Assembly (NCBI GenBank): GCA_015679245.1
Contig: CP064953.1
Coordinates: forward strand, 1,488,001-1,552,000
From: Actinomycetaceae bacterium zg-1166
Lineage (GTDB): Bacteria > Actinomycetota > Actinomycetes > Actinomycetales > Actinomycetaceae
DNA length: 64,000 nucleotides
Direction: 5' to 3'
The position numbers and the translations under genes are program-made. Positions 16,624-26,036 of this stretch are shown piece by piece. The notes beneath the pieces are model-generated. The model was not told the DNA's origin. It was given only the letters and a program-made list of their open reading frames with translations, and did not search any database. Every line of letters begins with the position of its first letter. Position 1 is the stretch's first letter.

Positions 16624-17940
16624 ATGAGCGCAGTGGAGCAGATACATCCCATCCTTCTCTCGCGAGCTATCGCCCCCTGGGTGAACAATACCCGATGGTA
16701 TCGCGGTGGCGTCTTTGAGCCGAACAAAGCTAGCGGAACCCTCGTGGGGTTGTGCGCCACCCAAGAAGAACAACCTGCATACCTTTTCTGGCTTATCGCC
16801 GAGGGCTACAACATTCCCCTAGTTTTACGTGAAGAGCATGATGCTGAGGCCGCCAAACAGCGCGAGGGTAGCGTGGGAAGCCTTGGTATATGGAGCATCA
16901 CAGATGCCACAGGCGACTTTATCGGCCAGTGCGCGCTCTATGAACTCTCCTATCGCGGAGGCGGCAATTTCCGTGCCACACCGCATACCCCAGAACACAC
17001 AATCCATTCAGCCCATTCCCTCTCCAGTGAGCAGTCCAATACCTCGATCATCTATGAATGCGACGATTCCTCGAAGGTGATCCTCAAGGTATTTCGCACT
17101 TTTAGCGTAGGAGCGAACCCCGATGTCGAGCTTCAAGGAGCGCTCGCTAGTACCGGTATTGTTCCTCTCCCCTATACCTCTGCCTCACTGATGACCGAGG
17201 AAGGGGAGGGCGATGTCCTCGTCGTCCAAGAATTTCTCGAAGATGCCTGCGATGCTTGGCAGGTCATCACATCTTCTTTGAAGGTGTGCGATGGAAGCCT
17301 GGGCTTACTCGAACCTAGAATCGTCAATCTGGGGGCAATCACCCGTCAGATGCACGAAAATCTTGCCCGCACCTGTGGCTATGCGGAGGCAAACTCGAAG
17401 TACCGGGCACCAATTCTCCTCTCGTGGGAAGCTCGGGCAGAGGCGGCATTTTCCTATGTACCTTCCCTCGGCGTACACGCTAAGAGCATCCAAGAGTACT
17501 ACCGGCGCGAAGCCAACGAAGAATCCTGGCCATCTTTCCAGCGCATTCACGGGGATTATCACCTTGGGCAGGTGGTGGATGTGCCAGGTAGGGGGTGGCG
17601 GATCCTCGATTTTGAGGGTGAGCCGCTGCGCCCCCTCTCCGAGCGTGTGCGCCCAGATGTGGCATTGCGCGATGTCGCCGGAATGGTTCGCTCCTTTGAC
17701 TATGCCGCTGGTTCAGCACTTATAGCTGGAGGAGACGCACACGCGCTAGCTTCCTGGAATGCTCACGCAGTGGAGGCTTTCATGCGCGGTTATGGTGATC
17801 TTAGCCCCGCTGAGCTTCGCCTCCTCAACGCTTTTATTCTCGATAAAGCTCTCTACGAGGTGACGTACGAAGCTACTTCGCGCCCCTCGTGGTTATCAAT
17901 CCCAGTGGCCGGTGTACGCCGCCTCTTGGAGAACTTATAA
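16624..17940 (+). CDS. mak: Maltokinase (Mak/Pep2)
   Basis: ATP-dependent kinase making maltose-1-phosphate for GlgE. The C-terminal lobe has the aminoglycoside-phosphotransferase-like catalytic loop IHGDYHLGQ (about residue 309) and the metal site ILDFEGEP (about 329), followed by the maltokinase stretch ALRDVAGMVRSFDYAAGSA. The N-terminal lobe carries NTRWYRGG. Length of 438 residues matches stand-alone maltokinases; there is no TreS fusion. It starts 41 bp after glgE and is followed by glgB, so glgE-mak-glgB probably form one transcript. Confidence 0.93.
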   Translation: MSAVEQIHPILLSRAIAPWVNNTRWYRGGVFEPNKASGTLVGLCATQEEQPAYLFWLIAEGYNIPLVLREEHDAEAAKQREGSVGSLGIWSITDATGDFIGQCALYELSYRGGGNFRATPHTPEHTIHSAHSLSSEQSNTSIIYECDDSSKVILKVFRTFSVGANPDVELQGALASTGIVPLPYTSASLMTEEGEGDVLVVQEFLEDACDAWQVITSSLKVCDGSLGLLEPRIVNLGAITRQMHENLARTCGYAEANSKYRAPILLSWEARAEAAFSYVPSLGVHAKSIQEYYRREANEESWPSFQRIHGDYHLGQVVDVPGRGWRILDFEGEPLRPLSERVRPDVALRDVAGMVRSFDYAAGSALIAGGDAHALASWNAHAVEAFMRGYGDLSPAELRLLNAFILDKALYEVTYEATSRPSWLSIPVAGVRRLLENL

Positions 17941-18060
17941 GGCTCACACGACGAACAAGGAGTATCGACTCATCTCACGTACTTACCATTGCCTCCCACC
18001 ACCATGTACCTTTGCAGGAAACAGCCCACATTCGACCACGAAATATGGAAGAGTAACACC

Positions 18061-20265
18061 ATGGACGCATTGGAATTCGTACCCGTTGACGAGGGAATTC
18101 TCGATCTCGTCTCCAAAGGTCTTTACTACGCACCCCACGATGTTCTTGGCTCTCATGTGTATAAAGAGAACGTGACGATCCGCACGATTCGTCGTTTGGC
18201 AGATCGCGTTTTTATTCTCACTGAGCAGGGGCGCACCGAAGCGGTTCATGAGTACAACGGGATCTGGCGCGCAGTGCTCCCTGGTAGCGAGGTGCCCGAT
18301 TATCGCGTTATCGCTGAGTATGGCTCACACGAACATCACGGTGACGATCCTTACCGCTTCCTTCCCACCCTCGGTGAACTCGATATCTATCTCTTTAGCG
18401 AGGGGCGCCACGAGAAACTGTGGAACGCACTCGGTGCCCATATTCGCACTTTCCCCTCCCCACTCGGCTCAGTGACGGGAACAGCCTTCTCCGTGTGGGC
18501 ACCCAATGCTAAAGCTGTACGTGTTGTGGGAGATTTCAACGGCTGGGACGGATCACTTCACGCAATGCGCACCCTCGGATCCTCTGGGATCTGGGAAATT
18601 TTCATCCCAGGTGCTGGCGAAGGGTCACGCTACAAGTTCGAGATCCAGTATCCCGACCTCTCCTGGCACCAAAAGGCCGACCCTATGGCTCGGCGCACTG
18701 AGGAGCCTCCTTCTACAGCGTCGATTGTCACGAAGTCTCACTTCACCTGGGACGACGAGGACTGGATGGCTGAACGTGCTGCAAAAGATCAGCACGCAGG
18801 CCCCATGACGATCTACGAGATGCATCTGGGTTCGTGGCGGCCTGGGCGTGATTACCGCACAATCGTCTCTGATCTCATCGGCCATCTCACCTACGCTGGC
18901 TTCACACACGTGGAACTTATGCCATTGGCCGAACACCCTTATACCCCTTCCTGGGGTTATCAGGTGACCGGCTACTACTCCCCCACAGCACGTTTCGGCT
19001 CACCCGACGATCTGCGCTACCTCATTAACGAGCTACATAAGGCAGGCTTCGGTGTGCTTATGGACTGGGTTCCTGCCCATTTCCCTAAGGATGACTGGGC
19101 ACTGGCAAAATTCGACGGCGTGGCTCTCTACGAGGATCCAAATCCACTTCGCGGTGAACATCCCGACTGGGGAACTCTCGTCTTTAACTATGGCCGGCGC
19201 GAAGTGCGCAACTTCCTCGTCGCCAATGCCCTCTATTGGCTTGAAGAGTTTCATATTGATGGAATTCGTGTGGATGCCGTAGCCTCGATGCTCTACCTTG
19301 ATTACTCGCGTGAGGGCGGCGCCTGGCAGCCCAATGTCTATGGTGGCCGCGAGAATCTTGAGGCAATCTCTTTCCTTCAAGAAGTCAATGCTACTGCCTA
19401 TCGCACGAACCCCGGCGCGGTGATGGTAGCCGAGGAATCAACTTCCTGGCCTGGAATCACCTCCCCTACCGACGACGGCGGAATCGGCTTCGGCCTCAAA
19501 TGGAATATGGGGTGGATGAATGACACCCTACGCTACCTCCAGGAGAAGCCTATTAATCGCTCCTGGCATCACGGCGAACTCACCTTCTCCCTCGTCTACG
19601 CTTTCTCGGAAAACTTCCTCCTTCCTCTCTCGCACGACGAGGTTGTGCATGGCAAGGGCTCTCTCTACTCGAAAATGCCGGGCGACCACTGGCAGAAACT
19701 TGCTGGGGTGAGGAGCCTCCTTGCCTATCAGTGGGCACACCCTGGAAAGAAGCTGCTTTTCATGGGGCAGGAATTTGCACAGATTCAGGAGTGGAACGAA
19801 TCGCGTGGGTTGGATTGGTGGCTCACCGACGATCCCGGCCACGATGGTGTGCTCTCTCTCGTGCGTGACCTCAACGAACTCTATAAGGTCACACCTGCTC
19901 TGTGGAGTGACGATTTTACCTCTCACGGTTTCGAATGGATCGATGCCAACGATGCAGATAATAACGTTATTTCTTTTATCCGCAAGAGCAAGGAGGCAGA
20001 TTCGCATATCGTTGTTGTGTGCAACTTTGCCGGAATTCCTCATAATGATTTCCGTGTCGGGCTTCCTCACCCAGGGCGTTGGATCGAGGTACTCAATACA
20101 GATGCCCAGGAATATGGTGGTTCGGGTGTAGGTAACCTCGGTGTTGTCACAGCCGACGATACGCCGTGGAACGGGCGCGCGTATTCGGCTCCGATGCAGC
20201 TTCCTCCCTATGGTGTGGTGTTCTTCCGCCACGAGGATGACGAGTGCAACGAATGCGATAAGTGA
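18061..20265 (+). CDS. glgB: 1,4-alpha-glucan branching enzyme GlgB
   Basis: GH13_9 branching enzyme introducing alpha-1,6 links. From ATG 18061 the protein has 734 residues, the usual length with N1 and CBM48 domains (AFSVWAPNAKAVRVVGDFNGWDG). The barrel contains YEMHLGSWRPG, the nucleophile Asp in DGIRVDAVASMLYLDYSR (about 405), the catalytic Glu in MVAEESTSWPGIT (about 458) and LPLSHDEVVHGKGS (about 526). The frame is open to 17989, but ATG 18061 has GGAAGAG upstream and starts MDALEFVPVD, as expected. It completes the GlgE pathway locally: Mak makes maltose-1-phosphate, GlgE polymerises, GlgB branches, GlgX debranches. Confidence 0.96.
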   Translation: MDALEFVPVDEGILDLVSKGLYYAPHDVLGSHVYKENVTIRTIRRLADRVFILTEQGRTEAVHEYNGIWRAVLPGSEVPDYRVIAEYGSHEHHGDDPYRFLPTLGELDIYLFSEGRHEKLWNALGAHIRTFPSPLGSVTGTAFSVWAPNAKAVRVVGDFNGWDGSLHAMRTLGSSGIWEIFIPGAGEGSRYKFEIQYPDLSWHQKADPMARRTEEPPSTASIVTKSHFTWDDEDWMAERAAKDQHAGPMTIYEMHLGSWRPGRDYRTIVSDLIGHLTYAGFTHVELMPLAEHPYTPSWGYQVTGYYSPTARFGSPDDLRYLINELHKAGFGVLMDWVPAHFPKDDWALAKFDGVALYEDPNPLRGEHPDWGTLVFNYGRREVRNFLVANALYWLEEFHIDGIRVDAVASMLYLDYSREGGAWQPNVYGGRENLEAISFLQEVNATAYRTNPGAVMVAEESTSWPGITSPTDDGGIGFGLKWNMGWMNDTLRYLQEKPINRSWHHGELTFSLVYAFSENFLLPLSHDEVVHGKGSLYSKMPGDHWQKLAGVRSLLAYQWAHPGKKLLFMGQEFAQIQEWNESRGLDWWLTDDPGHDGVLSLVRDLNELYKVTPALWSDDFTSHGFEWIDANDADNNVISFIRKSKEADSHIVVVCNFAGIPHNDFRVGLPHPGRWIEVLNTDAQEYGGSGVGNLGVVTADDTPWNGRAYSAPMQLPPYGVVFFRHEDDECNECDK

Positions 20266-20331
20266 GAAGCCGCGAAGTCAGTACTCTCGATGGGGAAGGT
20301 ACGGCCAAGGTAGAGCTCCTCTCACTTGTCC

Positions 20332-20365
20332 GTGTGTGGGACTCCAGGAATAGAGCCCCACACAC
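20332..20365. terminator. Hairpin between convergent glgB and the thioredoxin/TPR gene
   Basis: GTGTGTGGG (20332-20340) pairs perfectly with CCCACACAC (20357-20365); CTC/GAG inside can extend the stem. There is no T tract on either side, so termination strength is uncertain. The position between converging genes supports a bidirectional role. Confidence 0.5.
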
Positions 20366-20380
20366 CGGGCAGGGTGCAGT

Positions 20381-21295
20381 CTAGAAGAGCGCGTTTGCTA
20401 AGGCGCGACGCGCCTGGGTCACCACAGTACCCGCCCCGACGATCTCGAAAAGATCGAGGATACGCTTACGCACTGTCTCACGATCTTCGCCTGTGGTGGC
20501 TTTAATCACGTCGATAAGACGAGCAAAGGCTGCATCAGGATGGCCATAGCGCACCTCGATATCAGCAGCCTCCATATGTGCAGCGATATCTGTGAGTGGA
20601 ATATCTTTCACAGCTGCGAGGATCTCCTGCGGATCACGCGCATCTGTACGCTGAGCAAGTTCAACGTGAGCCAGACCTACCTTTGCCTCGTCAAGGGAAG
20701 GATTCGCCTTGAGAGCAAGCTCAAATTCGTGCTTAGCCTTCGCGAGGTCGCCCGCGTCTAGGGCTTCGTAGGCTTCCTTCATGTGGGGAGGCAGTGGAGC
20801 TTCGACAGGTGCGTGCCCGCCCGACATTCTTCCCGTTATTCCGGCACTGGTCGCTGCCTGGAGAACTTGATCGAGGAGAGGTGCAATATCGCTTGTCTGT
20901 GCAACGCCTTCGAAAAGAGGGAAGGGGCGGCGCTGAAGCACAGCCACAGCTGCTGGCACGCCTTGGAGGCGGAACTCCTGAGCGACGGCCATCTGTGTAT
21001 CCACATCCACTCGCCCAAACTGGAAGCGCCCCGCGTAGGCCTGAGCAGTCTGCTCGAACGTCGAAGCAAGCGATGCTGCTTCTGGTACACGCGCAGTGGT
21101 GAAGAAGAGAATGATGGGAACGGTGGCTGAGCGTTCGATGATCTCACGCAAGTTCTCAGCAGTGACATCAATAGCAATAGGGCCTTCCACCACGCCTTGC
21201 GCCGAGGCACCAGCCTCGTGAGGGTGAGCGGACGTTTCGGCTAGGGGAGCCAAATCCACGGCTCCGTACATTGAAGAATCAACCGGCTGAGTCAT
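20381..21295 (-). CDS. Thioredoxin-like/TPR co-chaperone (YbbN/CnoX-like), no CxxC
   Basis: 304-residue protein with an N-terminal thioredoxin fold (ENLREIIERSATVPIILFFTTARVPEAASLAS, written here in part) and C-terminal TPR-type helices (EAYEALDAGDLAKAKHEFELALKAN in part). The thioredoxin active site reads TTARVPEA with no cysteine, so it cannot act as a dithiol oxidoreductase. YbbN-type proteins act as holdase co-chaperones. Other fold landmarks, such as GRVDVDTQ and LQGVPAAVAVLQ, are kept. Its ATG is 2 nt after the lipoprotein stop, so it is the third gene of a tight operon. A similar thioredoxin-like gene lies near glgB in mycobacteria (Rv1324). Confidence 0.85.
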   Translation of the reverse strand: MTQPVDSSMYGAVDLAPLAETSAHPHEAGASAQGVVEGPIAIDVTAENLREIIERSATVPIILFFTTARVPEAASLASTFEQTAQAYAGRFQFGRVDVDTQMAVAQEFRLQGVPAAVAVLQRRPFPLFEGVAQTSDIAPLLDQVLQAATSAGITGRMSGGHAPVEAPLPPHMKEAYEALDAGDLAKAKHEFELALKANPSLDEAKVGLAHVELAQRTDARDPQEILAAVKDIPLTDIAAHMEAADIEVRYGHPDAAFARLIDVIKATTGEDRETVRKRILDLFEIVGAGTVVTQARRALANALF

Positions 21296-21297
21296 GA

Positions 21298-22308
21298 TTA
21301 TCCATTCTGAGCACTGAGGAGAACTGGGTCACTCGCACCTACTACGCGAATCGTCTGATCGGCAGCTCCGGCTGCGGGCACGTAGAAGGCAACGCTCACA
21401 GTGTAATTCGCGGTGAGGCTCCCCGTGACCTCGATTTCGCCTCCAGCTTGACCTGAGGCGAGTGCACCGATCGTCGAACCTACCTTGATCTTCGCTTGTG
21501 CTGTAGTGATAGAGATATGGGAGCTAAAGTCCATCTGAGCCACGACGAGGGCTCCACCATCAGAAGTTGCGAGAGCTACGGGAGTAGTGGTGCCAGCTGA
21601 GAAATTCATCGTCGCACTACCAGCTCCCTCAACCGCTTTAGCATTGGCGTCAGCGCTTGCTGCCAGCTTGGTGCGTAAGGCATCGTCTGCGAAAGTAAGG
21701 CCAGCTGAATCTTCACGCGTCTGATTGAGAGAAGCGTAGGCGGCTATCACTGCGGTGGGGCTGGCGGGAAGTCCCTCAGCCGAATCTGCAGCGAGGGAGC
21801 GCGCCCCTGATGAATCCAAAGCGAGGCCAGGAACAGTGGCGCCGGGGAGAATGGACATCACACCCCAGAGTTTGAAAAGCGAACGTGCATCGTCTTGAGT
21901 AAAGACGTTCATCGTCTGGAGATTGGATCCTTGCGCGGGATTCATGATGGAGAGCGCCACATGCGGGTAGGAATGTGAGGCTGAGACAACACTCTGGGAG
22001 GCCAGAGGCGAGAGGCGAGAAAGGGCATAACTGTCAGCGAGAATACTTTTTAGAGCGTATTCTGCGCTGCGCTGTGCGAGGAAAGGCCCCGCTGCCCGTA
22101 CACCAAGATTGTGTGCATTGAGGGCGGAATCTGCTCCCGCGATTGCCTCGAAAACGGAGGCTTCCATGGCTTCGCGTTGGCTCGACGAGAGCGCCGGACG
22201 CGCCGAATGTGTAGCTGGTGTGGGGGTGGGAACGTCACCTCCTGGAGCACACGCTCCACAAGCTAGGAGCAAGGAGAAGGCGACAATACTCGCACTAACT
22301 TTACGCAT
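21298..22308 (-). CDS. Lipoprotein of unknown function
   Basis: 336 residues from ATG 22308, preceded by AAGGAG at 7 nt. The signal peptide MRKVSASIVAFSLLLACGAC contains a lipobox (LLAC), predicting cleavage before a lipidated Cys; a Pro/Thr-rich linker follows. The mature part is Ala/Ser-rich with no motif I recognise. The C-terminal half (VALATSDGGALVVAQMDFSS, SLTANYTVSVAFYVPA) looks like beta-strands of a small exported domain. The start overlaps the end of the upstream membrane protein gene by 8 bp, implying translational coupling. The open frame extends to 22425, but that part reads into the upstream gene. Confidence 0.75.
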   Translation of the reverse strand: MRKVSASIVAFSLLLACGACAPGGDVPTPTPATHSARPALSSSQREAMEASVFEAIAGADSALNAHNLGVRAAGPFLAQRSAEYALKSILADSYALSRLSPLASQSVVSASHSYPHVALSIMNPAQGSNLQTMNVFTQDDARSLFKLWGVMSILPGATVPGLALDSSGARSLAADSAEGLPASPTAVIAAYASLNQTREDSAGLTFADDALRTKLAASADANAKAVEGAGSATMNFSAGTTTPVALATSDGGALVVAQMDFSSHISITTAQAKIKVGSTIGALASGQAGGEIEVTGSLTANYTVSVAFYVPAAGAADQTIRVVGASDPVLLSAQNG

Positions 22309-23506
22309 GGAGATTCTCCTTCGCTTCGTCCTCGTCTTCACCTTCAGACTTCTTCTGCTCAGTGGGCGGAGCAATGCGTGGTGAGGATTCGTCACTGCGA
22401 AGAGCACTCCTCGTAGATACTTCATGTATCTCGGACTTCTCCTGGGCTAGGCTCCTACCTTCGTTTCTCATCTGGGTCTGTATAGTCAACGCAGACTTCC
22501 AACGCTCACGCCAGGCTGACGTGGAAGAGTGAGCCTGCGCGTCAGAGCGAGGAGATTCTTCGCCCCTCTCAGATGCGCTATCGGGAGTGCTCGCCTGACT
22601 AATTGCATGTGCAGCATCCACTCCCTCAGCTTCGTGACTCATCCCGGAGGCAGGCTCGTCATCTGGTTCCGCACTCTGGGTGAGCATGAGGCGCGATTCT
22701 TCCGCGAGTGGGCGTTCACGCAGTTCCCGGGAGCGCGGGCTCGCCACAAGGACTCCTGCTCCGAAGGTGTGACCTGTGGCCGCCATTTGAATTTCGCGAG
22801 AACTCTCAGCGAGGTTTCCGTCAAATTTGGCGATCACGGCAGTCTCAGCCACAGCACGCGAGGCTCGACGCGCCGCACGGTGCTTACGTGCAGCTAGACG
22901 CTCGGATTCTCGTTTGCGTTCATGTTGGTCAAGAGCCACTAAAAGCGCACCGATTACAGCGACAATAATGCCCACAAAAATGAGTGGGAACGTAACCTCG
23001 TTCGACCCACTTCGCTGCCACGTGAGAGTGATCTCGGGGGCGTTGCCCTCCGCGGTTTGTGCGAGAAATGCGACGGCACCAGGTTCAACCACCTTATACG
23101 TCACTGAGATCGTGCCTACCCCGGTCTTTTTCTCAAGCCAGAGGTCGGAATCGACGAGTGAAGGCACACTCTCGACACTTGCCGGAGTTGCTGTTGTTGC
23201 TAGTCGATCCCAACTCTCCAGCCCAGTGAGGCGAGTTAGACCCACACCTTCACTCCAGGCAGCGATATCCTCGGCGTACCCCACTACCAAAGTGATGGGG
23301 GTATCTCCGTTTGCCTTGGCTGTGATCGTCACACGTGAGGAGACGAGGTCGAGTACGCCTGCGTCTGTGCAGACGAAGGGAGTCGTGATTGCCCCAGTTT
23401 CTGCAGCAACTTCTCCGCCAGGGCGCCATATCGTCGCCATAGCTATGCCGACGATGGCGAGGATAAACCCCACCGCCGCGAGCGCTGCTCCCGCGATCCT
23501 TCGCAT
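22301..23506 (-). CDS. Two-TM membrane protein with disordered cytoplasmic tail, unknown function
   Basis: 401 residues. A hydrophobic segment at residues 5-27 (AGAALAAVGFILAIVGIAMA) and a second near residues 175-195 (LIFVGIIVAVIGALLVALD) bracket an exported domain of about 145 residues rich in beta-strand-like sequence. After the second segment comes a basic stretch (HERKRESERLAARKHRAARR) and about 170 residues of Ser/Glu-rich, probably disordered tail inside the cell. No family was recognised. It is the first gene of an operon with the lipoprotein and the thioredoxin/TPR protein, so an envelope-related role is plausible but inferred only. Confidence 0.7.
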   Translation of the reverse strand: MRRIAGAALAAVGFILAIVGIAMATIWRPGGEVAAETGAITTPFVCTDAGVLDLVSSRVTITAKANGDTPITLVVGYAEDIAAWSEGVGLTRLTGLESWDRLATTATPASVESVPSLVDSDLWLEKKTGVGTISVTYKVVEPGAVAFLAQTAEGNAPEITLTWQRSGSNEVTFPLIFVGIIVAVIGALLVALDQHERKRESERLAARKHRAARRASRAVAETAVIAKFDGNLAESSREIQMAATGHTFGAGVLVASPRSRELRERPLAEESRLMLTQSAEPDDEPASGMSHEAEGVDAAHAISQASTPDSASERGEESPRSDAQAHSSTSAWRERWKSALTIQTQMRNEGRSLAQEKSEIHEVSTRSALRSDESSPRIAPPTEQKKSEGEDEDEAKENLHA

Positions 23507-23828
23507 ATTCTCCCTCTCACTTACTCATTCGACGTGGCGGCGTGTGCCTTGGAGGAAAGCCAACTCACTCTCGTCAGAAAAATAACGATTTCATAACATT
23601 AGTGTGGTAACCGGGGGATTGATGGTTATCTCCCTCACGATCTTCACACACATCCACTTCCTAGTATTCTAAGAGATCCTGGCAAGAGGCTGAAACACTG
23701 ATCGACCTTGCCATATGGATACGAGGCAACATTGGCCGCGCCACGAGTGCAGTTCCTTCCCCCATCTTCTCCCTGGGTGCAAGTAAAGTGAGCCTAGAAG
23801 TACGCTTCAGTATGAAAGGCCACTACAC
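23507..23828. promoter_or_regulatory. Divergent intergenic region, 322 bp
   Basis: Separates the membrane-protein operon (minus) from the DivIVA-like gene (plus) and must hold both promoters. AT-rich near 23580-23610. I see no clear operator, hairpin or small gene. Confidence 0.4.
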
Positions 23829-25097
23829 ATGGACGATTCTCCCCTCTTTCCGCTTGTGCGCAAAGGCTACGATCGAGCTCAGGTCGATGAGCGAGTTTCC
23901 TCACTCGAAAACGCTCTCGCCCAAACCCGCTCACAGGTTGCAGGGCTTGACGCACGAATCCTGCGCCTTTCTGGTGAACTTGCCGAAGCTCAGAAGCTCG
24001 CACAGGAGGCCGAACGCCCTAGCTATGCCGGACTTGGTTCGCGGGTAGAACGTCTACTTCGCTCCACTGAACAGCAGGCACTCGATGTTATGACTCGCGC
24101 AAACATGGATGCTCAGGCTCTTGTTGCCCGCGCCTTGAAACGCGCCGACGAACTCGCATCCACCGCCGAAGCCGAGGCTAAAGAGACTCTTTCCTCCGCC
24201 CAATCTGAAGCTGAAAATCTCAGGATTACCGCCCGCGCCGAGGCTGAGAGCACCACAGCCAATGCCACGCACACCGCCGACGAACTCTTAGCTTCGGCTG
24301 AACGTGAGGCCGAGCGCGTGCGCACAACAGCTCAAACAGAAGCCGCAGCCCTGCGCTCACAGGTGGGACACGAGATCGAGGAGGCACGAGTGAGCGCCGA
24401 AGCAGAAATTACGGCTCTACGTTCACAGGCCGAGGAAGAAGTAGCCACGTTAAAGGCTGAGACATCTCACGAGGTCAATCGGATTCGCAACGAAGCTGCC
24501 GAGGAGGTAGCAACGCTTCGTGCCTCTGTGGAACGCGAACTCTCCACACTCCGAGCCGAAGATGCGAAGGCACGCCAGGGAGCCGAAGAGGAGACGCGAG
24601 GCAAACTCGAAGCGATGATTAGGGAGAGTGAAGCCCACGCCGAAGCTGCCGAAAAGCGTCTGGCGGAAGCTACTACGCGAGCCAATGAACTTACAACGTC
24701 AAGCCAAGCCGAGGCAGCCCAGCGCCTCACGTTAGCTGCCGAAGAATCAGAGAAGATTCTCTCTGAGGCTCGGGCGCTGGCACGTCAGATTCGCGAGGAA
24801 GCCTCAGCCGAAGCCGATGCACGCCTGGCGAGTACTGAGGAACAAGTCGCCGCCCTGCGTGCCCAGCGTGAAACCTTGGCAAGCTACATTGAGGACATGC
24901 GCACAGCACTAGCAGCAGCCGATGCCGGAATAACACTCTCCTCAATCGTGGAGAGTGCAGCGCACAAGCACGAGACAGAGCACGAAGCAGAAGAACCCAA
25001 CGGCGAAGAATCTGACGTAGCCACAGTTGGGGGACAGCGGAGGTTCGCTCCCGATTCAGCTGAGGCACCACAGACAGCCGCTACTGCACAAGAGTAA
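23829..25097 (+). CDS. DivIVA-domain coiled-coil protein (FilP/Scy/Wag31-like)
   Basis: 422 residues. The N-terminus has a short DivIVA-like motif (FPLVRKGYDRAQVDERVSSL) followed by about 320 residues of almost continuous Ala/Glu-rich coiled coil with repeated ALRSQ/AEAE patterns (for example ITALRSQAEEEVATLKAE). The C-terminal 60 residues are acidic and probably disordered. Such proteins form cytoskeletal filaments or polar scaffolds in actinobacteria. It is longer than Wag31, and no adjacent division genes are present, so it is more like the FilP/Scy class. Exact role unknown. Confidence 0.8.
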   Translation: MDDSPLFPLVRKGYDRAQVDERVSSLENALAQTRSQVAGLDARILRLSGELAEAQKLAQEAERPSYAGLGSRVERLLRSTEQQALDVMTRANMDAQALVARALKRADELASTAEAEAKETLSSAQSEAENLRITARAEAESTTANATHTADELLASAEREAERVRTTAQTEAAALRSQVGHEIEEARVSAEAEITALRSQAEEEVATLKAETSHEVNRIRNEAAEEVATLRASVERELSTLRAEDAKARQGAEEETRGKLEAMIRESEAHAEAAEKRLAEATTRANELTTSSQAEAAQRLTLAAEESEKILSEARALARQIREEASAEADARLASTEEQVAALRAQRETLASYIEDMRTALAAADAGITLSSIVESAAHKHETEHEAEEPNGEESDVATVGGQRRFAPDSAEAPQTAATAQE

Positions 25098-25118
25098 AAC
25101 GAGATTTCTAGAACGGTT

Positions 25119-25150
25119 GTGGGGTGCTCATCGCGAGATGGGCACCCCAC
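25119..25150. terminator. Bidirectional terminator with GCGA tetraloop
   Basis: A 14-bp stem (25119-25132 with 25137-25150, one G-U wobble) closed by GCGA, a GNRA-type tetraloop. On the plus strand it is followed shortly by CATTTTAG. It lies between the convergent DivIVA-like and hydrolase genes. Confidence 0.75.
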
Positions 25151-25162
25151 GCACCCCACATT

Positions 25163-25951
25163 TTAGGCCAGAGTGCCAGAAAGCCACTCTTCGATAGCCT
25201 CAGCTACAGCACGGGGATTCTCCTGGGCAGAAAAATGCCCAGCTTTCGGAATCTCGACGAGAGTGGTAGGGCCAGTAGCGCGCATACGCAGCTCTTCAAG
25301 CATCTTACGAGGACAGGTAGGATCATCGGCTCCGCGAAGGAGGAAAAGTGGGCGCGAGGATTCTACTGCTGCCCGCGCATCAGCACGTCCTGCCATAGCT
25401 GACTGCATCCATGCGAGAGATTGCGGACGCACGGTACGTAGGCGTGCATCAATGCTCTCTCGCACACTTTCGTCAACCTGAGGACTGAGCATCGTCGTAC
25501 TCCAGGAAGCCACCGCCTCGTAGGGGCGCCCGGCTTCACAGAGGGCAATCGCCTCAGCTCGGCGCGTACGCGCAGTCGCAGTATCGGCGGCAATATTCGT
25601 ATCCATTAGAGCGAGGGCGCGTACTCGTGTGGGGAAAGCGAGGGTGAATGTGGCTGCGGTAGCTCCACCCATCGATATTCCCCCTAGGTTCACGTCCGAG
25701 ATTGCAAGTTCGTCGAGGAGGCGGGCAATGGCGTGTGAATAGGCGAGAAGCCCACGTTGCTTCGTCGATTCCTCAATAGCCTCCCCTGTGGGTGAGGCTC
25801 CAAAGCCAGGGGCATCCACTGTGAGGATGTCACAGCCAGGAAGAGCTGCGCGTACGCCTTCCCACATTGAGGAGTCCAGAGGCATCGCATGGAGGAGAAG
25901 AAGCGGAGTGGAGGTTGGCGAGCCAGTACGCCGCCAGGCAAGAGTAGTCAC
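25163..25951 (-). CDS. Alpha/beta-fold hydrolase
   Basis: 262-residue alpha/beta hydrolase. The oxyanion strand is LLLLHAMPLD, the nucleophile elbow GGISMGGATA (Ser), the acid probably the Asp in LLRGADDPTCP, and the His in IPKAGHFSAQENP; the triad is complete. The fold resembles 3-oxoadipate enol-lactonase/esterase-type enzymes, but the substrate cannot be told from sequence, and no catabolic genes adjoin it. Start ATG 25951. Confidence 0.85.
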   Translation of the reverse strand: MTTLAWRRTGSPTSTPLLLLHAMPLDSSMWEGVRAALPGCDILTVDAPGFGASPTGEAIEESTKQRGLLAYSHAIARLLDELAISDVNLGGISMGGATAATFTLAFPTRVRALALMDTNIAADTATARTRRAEAIALCEAGRPYEAVASWSTTMLSPQVDESVRESIDARLRTVRPQSLAWMQSAMAGRADARAAVESSRPLFLLRGADDPTCPRKMLEELRMRATGPTTLVEIPKAGHFSAQENPRAVAEAIEEWLSGTLA

Positions 25952-26036
25952 GTGGCTACCCTACCGTGCACGACGAGGGTACGCGGGAAAGAGCTGAGTC
26001 AGCATACATCTTACGTGTGCATACGTGTACCGGAGA

